Both the position numbers and the translations under genes were made by a program. Under the pieces are notes generated by a model that saw only the letters and a program-made list of their open reading frames with translations, ran no database searches and had not been told where the DNA came from. A stretch of 6,609 nucleotides of DNA from DATLBY01 sp035526665. GTDB taxonomy: Bacteria; Acidobacteriota; Terriglobia; Bryobacterales; Bryobacteraceae. Below are positions 1 to 5,829 of the stretch, one piece after another (position 1 is the first letter of the stretch; the number at the start of each line of letters is the position of its first letter). The DNA is taken from the NCBI GenBank assembly GCA_035526665.1, contig DATLBY010000087.1, positions 1 through 6,609 of the forward strand, given 5' to 3'.

Positions 1-470
1 ATGCTCGGCAGTACACGCGCCGGAAATAAGTGTGCCGCTTTGCCGGTGTAGCGCGAAAAGTTCGCGCTCTTCAGAAAGTTGTAGTCTTCCAATGTTTCAG
101 AGATGGTGGGAGTCAACCGCCCTTCGGCCGTGATATCGGCGGGCCCTTCCAGATGCCGTTTGAGTCCGTATGCCAGGGACACCTCATTCGCCAGGAGCTG
201 TAGGCTAGCCAACTGCTGGTCTGTCTGCTTGGATTCCTTTTCCAAACGATGATAGCGGGCGCGGAGAATATCCACTTCCTGGCGCAGCGTATTGTAATTC
301 GCTACTTTCAGGCTCATCCGTAAATAGCTGGAAGCGAAGCCGAATACCGACACACAACCGATCACTGCCAGGGCGAGAACAACGTATACAAACTGGTGGG
401 GGATATGAATTCTACGAAGGCGGCCATGTAACGAGTGTGCGAGAACAAGGATAAAATACGGTTGATTCAA
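1..470 (-). CDS. M23-type murein peptidase, N-terminal part (cut by window edge)
   Basis: The visible 156 codons encode a membrane-anchored coiled-coil protein. A basic N-terminus (residues 1-26, with HGRLRRIHIPH) is followed by one transmembrane helix at about 27-48. A long helical, coiled-coil-prone stretch spans about 54-100, then a conserved-looking segment (LEGPADITAEGRLTPTISE, 107-125) leads into a linker at the window edge. This is how acidobacterial M23 (LytM/NlpD-like) endopeptidases begin, as I remember them. The catalytic zinc domain would lie outside the window, so the peptidase call is inference from the N-terminal layout. The start is a TTG at 470: GGAG lies 10 nt upstream (481-484), no ATG or GTG precedes the membrane helix, and an in-frame stop lies at 540-542. 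The family cleaves peptide cross-bridges of peptidoglycan in the periplasm. Other coiled-coil membrane proteins, such as a FtsB-like or polysaccharide-chain protein, cannot be excluded. Confidence 0.75.
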   Translation of the reverse strand, partial: MNQPYFILVLAHSLHGRLRRIHIPHQFVYVVLALAVIGCVSVFGFASSYLRMSLKVANYNTLRQEVDILRARYHRLEKESKQTDQQLASLQLLANEVSLAYGLKRHLEGPADITAEGRLTPTISETLEDYNFLKSANFSRYTGKAAHLFPARVLPS

Positions 471-560
471 AACGTAGGATCTCCGGGGTTCAAATGCAAA
501 CGAAGCTGGAATCCGTACTAGTACTGATTCCGCACAGGCCTACCAGATTAACGAAACCTA

Positions 561-590
561 AGCTTACTTGGTATTTGGGTTGGCTGTCAA
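561..590 (-). promoter_or_regulatory. putative sigma-70 promoter for the M23-type gene
   Basis: On the minus strand a perfect -35 hexamer TTGACA (585-590) is followed, after 18 bp, by TAAGCT (561-566), a weak -10 matching three of six consensus positions. Transcription would start near 554, giving an untranslated leader of about 84 nt before the TTG start at 470. The placement in the 183-bp gap between the regulator gene and the peptidase gene suits an independent promoter. The -10 is poor, so this remains a candidate. Confidence 0.4.
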
Positions 591-653
591 GCCTGCAATC
601 TGCGTCAAACACTCAGAAAACGGATGAAATATTTTGAGTTAACCTACTGACTT

Positions 654-2111
654 CTATACCCTTTCCGATTTTCTGCGAATCGCGATGTCCAGCCTCTTGA
701 TCTTCTGGTTTAATGTGGAAAGCGGGATGTGAAGGTTCTCCGCCGCGTCGGTTTGGCTCCAGTTAGCAGCTTCCAGGGCCTCGATAATCTTCCGGCGCTC
801 GTAATCGGCCACCACTTCGAACAACGATGCGTCCGCGGCCAGGCCCCCGCTGGGGTCGCGCCGGATGCGCAGTCCGCTGGCCTGCAGAATCTGATCCGGG
901 AGCACGTCGGCATGCACCACTGTGTCGGAGGCGAGAACCACTGCGCGCTCGACCGCATTCTCCAACTCGCGTACGTTGCCCGGCCAGTTATGCTCAATCA
1001 ACAGCTGCATCGCATCACCCGCGAACCGCAGGACGGCCCGGCCGCCGGAATCGAGAAATTTTTGATTCTCTTCGCAATATTTTTGAAAAAAGTGATCGGT
1101 TAGCAGAGGGATATCGCTGCGCCGGTCGCGAAGAGGCGGCAGCACAATGTTGATCACGTTGAGCCGGTAATAGAGATCTTCGCGAAAGCGCCCCTCTTCC
1201 ACTGACTTACGTAGGTCCGAATTGGTGGCCGCCAGGATCCGTACATCTACCTTCACCACTTCACCCGAGCCGAGCGGCATGAACTCGCGCTCCTGAATTA
1301 CGCGCAGCAATTTCGTCTGCGTCTCGGGTCCGATCGTTCCGATCTCATCGAAAAAGATGGTGCCGCCGTTGGCTACTTCGAAATACCCTTTTTGGTTCGC
1401 AAAAGCGCTGGTAAACGCTCCTTTTACGTGTCCAAACAGCGTCGATTCCAGCAGCTCCGGCGGGAGCGATCCGCTATTGACGGCGACAAAGGGCTGGTCG
1501 GCGCGCGGAGAGTTCGCGTGAATGGCCTTGGCGATAACCTCTTTTCCGGTTCCCGTTTCGCCCGTCAGAAGGATGGTGGCGCGGCTGGGCGCTACCTGCG
1601 TGACCAGGTCGAGCACCTTCAGCATGCGGTCGCTCTTCCCGACGATGTTCGGGAAGCTATAACGCTGCTTCAGAGCGCGCTTGAGCTGTGTGTTCTCGCG
1701 CTCCAGCCGCCCCTTGGCGATCATGTTGCCGATCTCGACCAGCAGCTTCTCGTTATCCCAGGGCTTCGAGAAGTAGTCGCTGGCGCCCGCCTTCAGAGCT
1801 TTCACGGCCACTTCGATGGAGCCGTAAGCCGTCAGCAGGATGATGGGCGTCTCCTGATCGCGCGTGCGCACCTCGTGCAACACCTCCATGCCGGAGCGGT
1901 CGGGCATCATCAAATCCAGCAGGACCAGATCGAAATTGGAGGCCGCGAGCTTTTTGAGGCCCTCAGTCGCGTTGACGGCGAGCTCCACCGCGTAACCCTC
2001 CATCTCCAGGAGAGTTTCGAGGCTCTCGCGAATCGCTTCCTCGTCATCTACAACGAGGATGCGTCCTTTGAATGAGGGAATGGGCAAGTCCTCGGCGGCT
2101 GGGTCAGGCAT
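654..2111 (-). CDS. NtrC-family sigma-54-dependent response regulator
   Basis: A phosphorylation-controlled transcription activator of 485 residues, full length for NtrC-type regulators. The receiver domain (about 17-130) has the acidic pair D22/D23, phospho-acceptor D66 in LLDLMMPD, T94 and K116. The AAA+ domain (about 157-393) has Walker A GETGTGKE (184-191), the sigma-54 contact loop as GAFTSA (231-236), Walker B GGTIFFDE (249-256), sensor I with N297, a putative arginine finger at R308 or R310, and WPGNVREL (376-383). A Fis-type helix-turn-helix covers about 450-477. Family knowledge: phosphorylation drives ring assembly, and ATP hydrolysis remodels sigma-54 polymerase. The gene overlaps the upstream kinase gene by 8 bp, so translation is probably coupled; only a weak GGAA lies 9 nt before the ATG. 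The partner is almost certainly the adjacent kinase. Oddity: Ser replaces the usual Gly in the GAFTGA loop. Target genes cannot be read from the sequence. Confidence 0.96.
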   Translation of the reverse strand: MPDPAAEDLPIPSFKGRILVVDDEEAIRESLETLLEMEGYAVELAVNATEGLKKLAASNFDLVLLDLMMPDRSGMEVLHEVRTRDQETPIILLTAYGSIEVAVKALKAGASDYFSKPWDNEKLLVEIGNMIAKGRLERENTQLKRALKQRYSFPNIVGKSDRMLKVLDLVTQVAPSRATILLTGETGTGKEVIAKAIHANSPRADQPFVAVNSGSLPPELLESTLFGHVKGAFTSAFANQKGYFEVANGGTIFFDEIGTIGPETQTKLLRVIQEREFMPLGSGEVVKVDVRILAATNSDLRKSVEEGRFREDLYYRLNVINIVLPPLRDRRSDIPLLTDHFFQKYCEENQKFLDSGGRAVLRFAGDAMQLLIEHNWPGNVRELENAVERAVVLASDTVVHADVLPDQILQASGLRIRRDPSGGLAADASLFEVVADYERRKIIEALEAANWSQTDAAENLHIPLSTLNQKIKRLDIAIRRKSERV

Positions 2112-5100
2112 GTACGGGCTTTCCGGGTTCCCGCTGTTCAGGCGCCTTCAGCGCGCTCTGATGCAAAGGAAACTCCAGATGAAAGAGTGTACCAGCCCCT
2201 GGCTCACTTTGCACTTCAATCGATCCGCCGTGTTCCTGGACGATGCCGTAAGTGACCGAGAGTCCGAGACCTGTGCCCTTTTTTCCGACTTTCGTGGTGA
2301 AGAATGGATCGTAGATGCGCGCCAGGTGTTCGGCCGCGATGCCCTGCCCGCTGTCGGCGACATCGATTCGCACGTGATCGGCGTCGAACCAGGAGCGGAT
2401 TGCAAGCTGGCCGCCGCCCTCCATGGCATCCCGCGCGTTCAAAATGAGGTTCAAAAACACCTGCTGGAGCTTACCTGGACTTCCCTGGATAGTGGGCAGG
2501 TCCTGCTCTAAACTGAGCCGGACTTGGACATGCGCGCGATCCAGCTGGTGGGATACCAGCGAGATGGTTTCGTTGATCACCCGGTTGAGGTCTACGTTGT
2601 CGAAGGCGGCCGGGGACGTGCGGGAGAAGTTCAGCAGCGAATTCACGATCTCACTGGCGCGAAACGTCTGCTTGGCGATCTTCTCCAGCAGCTTGGATTT
2701 TTGATCGTCGCCCGAAACCTGCTTGGCCAGCATCTGTGCATACGTGGAGATGACCGCCAGCGGCGTGTTGACTTCATGAGCGACACCGGCCGCCAGCAAA
2801 CCAATCGAACTCAGCTTGTCCGCCTGCACCAGCCGCCGTTCCAGCTCGGAGCGGTCGGTGATATCGTCGAAGATGATCAGCCGCCCAATCTGCTTCATCT
2901 CTTTCGAAACCAGCGGAGCGATAGCCAGGTTGAGGATGGCCTCCCGGCTGTCCTCCGGGGGCTTCGAGCCATTGTTCCCGCCGCTGCCGTTGAGAAGTGC
3001 TCTCGCCACCTTCCCCTGGGGCTTTAAAACGAATTTGTATATGTTGTGAATGCCTGTTTCGCCCCGGACACCGTCGAATTTGTCGCACAGCTCATCGGGG
3101 AACAGCTCCGAAAGCCTCCGGCCCACGGCAAGCTGGCGCGGAATGCCCGTCAGGCGCTCGATCTGGGTGTTCCAGCTCTCCACACGGTCCTGCAGGTCGG
3201 CGGCCAGGATCCCGACGTTGATCGATTCTACGATGTTCTCGCTGAATTCCTTCAGCCGTTCATACTCGTCCACCTTCGATTGCAGCGAACAGTACAGCCG
3301 CGCATTTTCAATCGCGATCCCCACGTAGCCCGAAAGCGTAACCAGCAGCTCCAGGTCATCGCTCGAGAGAAAATCGCCTTTATCGGTACGGCTGACCCCC
3401 AAATACGCGATCGTTCTGCCTCTGACGGTGCACGGCAGGTAATACGTGAGGTCCAACTCCGCGATGGTGTGGCGCACCGAGGGCGAATACTCGCGCGATA
3501 TTACGTCAAAGACGTGCCGGGTCCTCTCAAAAAAGAGGTAATGATCCTTTGGCTCCGGCGAGAGGAAGCTGAGGTCGAGGTCCTCGGAGCGGCCCGTGCG
3601 CTCGACCTTACCCGATGAATTGCGCAGCGTGAAGCGGCCATCCTGCTCATCATCCAGGAAAAATGCGACATGCCGGATCGATAGTGTACGCAGCAGCCGG
3701 TCGGCCACCGACTCCAGCATCTTGTCGAGGTCGGTTTCCGAACTCAGTTCACGCGCGAACTCCACCAGCGTCCGCCGGTAGTCGTAACGATCTTTGTAAA
3801 AGTAGTAGCGGTCGAGTTGCTCCTGAATCCAGTTGCGGATCGGCTGGAAGACAAAGGTAGCAACCAGGATCAACGTAATGACGGCCGTGGGACTGAGATC
3901 TTCAAACTTGCCCAGCGTCAGGAACAGGCTGTAGAACACACCCAGCACCGCCAGCGTCGCCAGTGTGTACACATAGCCCTGCTGGAAAATCACGTCCACA
4001 TCCATCAGGCGGTAGCGCATGATGGCGTATGCCCAGGTAAGCGGAATCATGGGCAGGAACAGCACGGCCAACTGCATGTACGGCCCGGAGGGCCAGCCGA
4101 GCAGATAGGGTATGACGTACAGCGCGGTGAATGGCAAAATGCCCAGCACGGCTCCATTGCGGAGCCATTTCAGCTGCTGCCGGACAATCGGATCGTCCGT
4201 GCGCCGGTATTCAAAGTTCAATGCGATCGCGCCCATCAGGTACACGCAGCAGAGAAAACTCAGCAGCACGCGGTCCAGCATCCACCGCACCTCCACCGGG
4301 CTCATCTGGAGCCGTACCATACCGGTGGCGAGCGCCGCGGTGACACTCAGCAGGATCACCGCCGGCAGGTAAAGGGCCAGCAGCATACCGCGCCGCCGGA
4401 TCCATTTGCGCGGCTCCGGGAAGGATAAGCAGAAGTGCAGAAAAATGGTGGGAGCGAAAAGCCCCGCGCCCACGTTGCCCCAATAAATGACCTTATCGAA
4501 ATTATTCAGCTTGCCGGTGTAGTGAAAGCACGAGAGGACAAAGCTGACGAGACACAGGATTAAAAAGTGCAGGGATTTGGCCGCATTCCCCCGCCGGAAA
4601 TAGACAAATAAACCGATCAGCAAATAGGCGAGCCCAACCAGGTATTGAAAGGAGATTGAGTACTCCGGCACGCGTTCGCCGACAATGACTTTCGGTTTGA
4701 TCTCGACACCCTGCCGCTCGATCACGTACTCGGACGGCCGCCACGGGCCGATTCCCACCAGGATTTGCGGTACATCGAGCGAGTTGCGGATCTGCACGCC
4801 GTTAATTTTCAACAGCTTGTCGCCGCTGCGAAGACCGGCGTTATCGCCCGTGCTGCCCGGACGGATATGCAGCGCGATTACCGAAGGTCCCCCGGACGCC
4901 GGGGAGCGATCCACCCAGGTAACCCCGTCTTCCGCCAAATGAAACTTCTTATCCGACTGGAAGTTCTGCTGGAAGTTGATGAATGCCGACACAACGGCCG
5001 CAACCGTGAGGATCACGAGGAGAGCGTTAGCGAATTGGTTCTTTAATTCCTTCACAACCCTAACCGCTCGGCGGGGGCGGAAACCCGACACTTCGGCGAC

Positions 5101-5175
5101 TCTGTTCGTAGCACGTCGTGTTCCAGCCGGGCGAGCCCCTGTTACTGTCGAGAATACATCATTTTTCAGCAACAT
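2104..5175 (-). CDS. membrane histidine kinase with PDZ, multi-helix membrane region, GAF and PAS domains
   Basis: A 1023-residue sensor kinase. In order: transmembrane helix about 50-68; PDZ-like domain about 97-165 (PGSTGDNAGLRSGDKLLKING core), probably periplasmic; about nine further membrane helices between 172 and 446; GAF domain about 480-625; coiled linker 628-645; PAS domain about 645-770; HisKA with phospho-acceptor H800 in HEVNTPL; HATPase_c about 895-1003 with N909/N913 (N box), DSGQG at 941-945, DPFFT at 956-960 and GTGLGL at 967-972. All catalytic boxes are intact. E801 and T804 form the ExxT pattern linked in HisKA kinases to phosphatase activity, so it may both phosphorylate and dephosphorylate its partner. 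The layout recalls ComP-like multi-helix kinases. The stop overlaps the start of the NtrC-type regulator gene. The signal is unknown; the PDZ suggests recognition of protein C-termini, and GAF/PAS suggest a second cytoplasmic input. The start is uncertain: ATG at 5175 has no clear ribosome-binding site, and GTG at 5055 would remove a 40-residue basic leader. Confidence 0.95.
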   Translation of the reverse strand: MLLKNDVFSTVTGARPAGTRRATNRVAEVSGFRPRRAVRVVKELKNQFANALLVILTVAAVVSAFINFQQNFQSDKKFHLAEDGVTWVDRSPASGGPSVIALHIRPGSTGDNAGLRSGDKLLKINGVQIRNSLDVPQILVGIGPWRPSEYVIERQGVEIKPKVIVGERVPEYSISFQYLVGLAYLLIGLFVYFRRGNAAKSLHFLILCLVSFVLSCFHYTGKLNNFDKVIYWGNVGAGLFAPTIFLHFCLSFPEPRKWIRRRGMLLALYLPAVILLSVTAALATGMVRLQMSPVEVRWMLDRVLLSFLCCVYLMGAIALNFEYRRTDDPIVRQQLKWLRNGAVLGILPFTALYVIPYLLGWPSGPYMQLAVLFLPMIPLTWAYAIMRYRLMDVDVIFQQGYVYTLATLAVLGVFYSLFLTLGKFEDLSPTAVITLILVATFVFQPIRNWIQEQLDRYYFYKDRYDYRRTLVEFARELSSETDLDKMLESVADRLLRTLSIRHVAFFLDDEQDGRFTLRNSSGKVERTGRSEDLDLSFLSPEPKDHYLFFERTRHVFDVISREYSPSVRHTIAELDLTYYLPCTVRGRTIAYLGVSRTDKGDFLSSDDLELLVTLSGYVGIAIENARLYCSLQSKVDEYERLKEFSENIVESINVGILAADLQDRVESWNTQIERLTGIPRQLAVGRRLSELFPDELCDKFDGVRGETGIHNIYKFVLKPQGKVARALLNGSGGNNGSKPPEDSREAILNLAIAPLVSKEMKQIGRLIIFDDITDRSELERRLVQADKLSSIGLLAAGVAHEVNTPLAVISTYAQMLAKQVSGDDQKSKLLEKIAKQTFRASEIVNSLLNFSRTSPAAFDNVDLNRVINETISLVSHQLDRAHVQVRLSLEQDLPTIQGSPGKLQQVFLNLILNARDAMEGGGQLAIRSWFDADHVRIDVADSGQGIAAEHLARIYDPFFTTKVGKKGTGLGLSVTYGIVQEHGGSIEVQSEPGAGTLFHLEFPLHQSALKAPEQREPGKPVHA

Positions 5176-5254
5176 ACCATCACTGGAAAAGCGCGGGCTC
5201 TCGAATATGGGAGAAAAGCACTACGGCGAAGTGTAGACCGCTGGCAATCTTAGT

Positions 5255-5282
5255 TTGCCGCGGGCCCATTTCAGGGTTCAAT
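5255..5282 (+). promoter_or_regulatory. weak candidate promoter for the 70-codon gene
   Basis: TTGCCG (5255-5260) and TTCAAT (5277-5282), 16 bp apart, each match four of six sigma-70 consensus positions. They lie 35 nt or more before the ATG at 5317. The -35 element overlaps the right arm of a short inverted repeat, GGCAA (5243-5247) and TTGCC (5255-5259), in the gap shared with the divergent kinase gene. A binding protein there could affect both directions. This is suggestive only. Confidence 0.22.
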
Positions 5283-5316
5283 GTCCTGCCGGAGCTACTT
5301 TGGTCGATAATGAGGT

Positions 5317-5529
5317 ATGAAGGTTTCGAAGATCACGAAGGTGGTGAGCGCCAGTCTGGTTGGCTTTTGTGCTGTGTCCATTGCAGCGGATCGAGCGAAT
5401 CTGACCCCTTTCGTCGCGCAAGCAGCCGGCTTCGCCGGAGCCTTTGTGGGATCTTTGCTGGCGCGTAGGCGGACAGGTTCCACTTCCGAAGATGCTCCTG
5501 AGAAACACCAATCCGCGGCACAGAAATAA
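5317..5529 (+). CDS. small predicted membrane protein, 70 residues, unknown function
   Basis: I do not recognise this protein. It starts with a basic stretch (MKVSKITK) followed by two hydrophobic segments, about 9-24 (VVSASLVGFCAVSIAA) and 32-49 (FVAQAAGFAGAFVGSLLA). A triple arginine (50-52) and a hydrophilic tail of 18 residues come next. Positive charges at both outer ends predict a helical hairpin with both termini in the cytoplasm. Glycine and alanine spacing in the second helix could support tight packing. There is no acceptable lipobox before Cys18. Codon use looks like that of a real gene, and the reverse-strand frames here look worse. It is divergent from the kinase gene (141-bp gap) and convergent with the 46-codon gene (37-bp gap). 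The start is not well supported: GAGG lies only 1 nt before the ATG, which is too close for normal initiation. It could be an accessory subunit for the neighbouring sensor, but that is speculation. Confidence 0.55.
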   Translation: MKVSKITKVVSASLVGFCAVSIAADRANLTPFVAQAAGFAGAFVGSLLARRRTGSTSEDAPEKHQSAAQK

Positions 5530-5532
5530 CTT

Positions 5533-5559
5533 CGGGCTGCGTGACCGGAAGGCAGTCCG
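5533..5559. terminator. possible bidirectional stem-loop between convergent genes
   Basis: The arms CGGGCTGC (5533-5540) and GCAGTCCG (5552-5559) form an 8-bp stem with one G-T pair and an 11-nt loop. It fills most of the 37-bp gap between the stops of the plus-strand 70-codon gene and the minus-strand 46-codon gene. No T-tract follows on either strand, so intrinsic termination would be weak. The convergent position is the main support. Confidence 0.35.
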
Positions 5560-5566
5560 AGTGCTG

Positions 5567-5707
5567 CTACTGGTCGCGCAGACAAAGACGGGCGGCTTCA
5601 ATCCGCTCCTGAATCCATTCCACTGGTAACACCAGCCGCTCGGCTAGAATGTCCAGGGACGCGCCATTCTCATGTGCTGCCAATAATGCAAAACCAACTT
5701 GAGCCAT
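5567..5707 (-). CDS. 46-residue helical HTH-like small protein
   Basis: A very short but convincing gene. The ATG at 5707 is preceded by GGAGGG (5713-5718) with a 5-nt spacing, the best ribosome-binding site in the window. The product reads as three helices: about 3-13 (QVGFALLAAHE), a turn at NGAS, about 18-25 (LDILAERL), a turn at VLP, and about 29-43 (VEWIQERIEAARL). The middle and last helices have the spacing of a helix-turn-helix, with a turn at residues 26-28. I remember very similar tiny proteins, sharing a PVEW-x-x-ERIEAARLCL-like tail, in Solibacter-type genomes, with no known function. At 46 residues a complete DNA-binding fold is unlikely unless it oligomerises, so a protein-protein interaction role is equally possible. 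It lies downstream of the propeller/IPT gene on the same strand, with a strong stem-loop between them. Its leader may fold over the ribosome-binding site. Confidence 0.75.
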   Translation of the reverse strand: MAQVGFALLAAHENGASLDILAERLVLPVEWIQERIEAARLCLRDQ

Positions 5708-5708
5708 A

Positions 5709-5771
5709 ATTACCCTCCATGCCTATGATCGGCCAGATTCTTCCGAAAGCACGTGCATAGATGAGGGTAAT
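5709..5771 (-). promoter_or_regulatory. inverted repeat that could sequester the ribosome-binding site of the 46-codon gene
   Basis: In minus-strand RNA, AUUACCCUC (5771-5763) is perfectly complementary to GAGGGUAAU (5717-5709). The second arm holds five of the six bases of the GGAGGG ribosome-binding site. A second stem of 5 bp, CTATG (5760-5756) with CATAG (5727-5723), sits inside, separated by a 2/5-nt internal loop. If the transcript starts at or before 5771, the leader can fold so that the ribosome-binding site is masked. This resembles the layout of translation-control hairpins such as thermometers or leader switches, but no known class is recognised. Confidence 0.4.
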
Positions 5772-5782
5772 GCAGACACTTT

Positions 5783-5818
5783 AGTGCGGGGAGCAGTTGA
5801 CTCCACTGTTCCCCGCAC
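5783..5818 (-). terminator. strong stem-loop after the propeller/IPT gene
   Basis: GTGCGGGGAGCAGT (5784-5797) and ACTGTTCCCCGCAC (5805-5818) form a 14-bp stem around a 7-nt loop. It begins 11 nt after the stop codon of the minus-strand propeller/IPT gene, the usual place for a transcript end. In minus-strand RNA one pair is an A-C mismatch, while in plus-strand RNA the same position is a G-U pair. No U-tract follows on the minus strand (it continues TAAAGTGTC). It may therefore act as a 3' stability element or a factor-assisted stop rather than as a classical intrinsic terminator. Confidence 0.6.
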
Positions 5819-5829
5819 CGGCTCCTCTG

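Noticed and set aside
515..524. 10-bp palindrome GTACTAGTAC in the leader of the M23-type gene
   Set aside because: Perfect but short, without flanking symmetry or a second copy in the window; a chance palindrome is likely.
594..609. Sigma-54-like site upstream of the M23-type gene (minus strand TTTGACG-N4-TTGCA)
   Set aside because: The -12 half is good and the spacing is right, but the nearly invariant GG of the -24 element is missing.
494..637. 47-codon plus-strand ORF in the gap before the regulator stop
   Set aside because: It lies antisense to the likely promoter and leader of the M23-type gene, and its product shows no recognisable pattern or coherent hydrophobic or helical structure.
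611..639. Stem-loop after the regulator gene as a terminator
   Set aside because: The arms ACTCA and TGAGT with an adjacent A/T stretch need a bulge, are AT-rich and lack a U-tract; too weak to list.
1392..2075. 227-codon plus-strand ORF opposite the regulator
   Set aside because: Antisense to intact receiver and AAA+ motifs; no domain pattern in the plus-strand product.
5242..5260. Sigma-54-like GG...GC elements in the divergent gap, on both strands
   Set aside because: The GG and GC doublets are separated by 12 bp instead of the required 10; the apparent match on both strands is a by-product of the inverted repeat.
5278..5601. Minus-strand ORFs of 96-107 codons over the 70-codon gene
   Set aside because: They overlap both the plus-strand gene and the well-supported 46-codon gene, and the products look like frame shadows.
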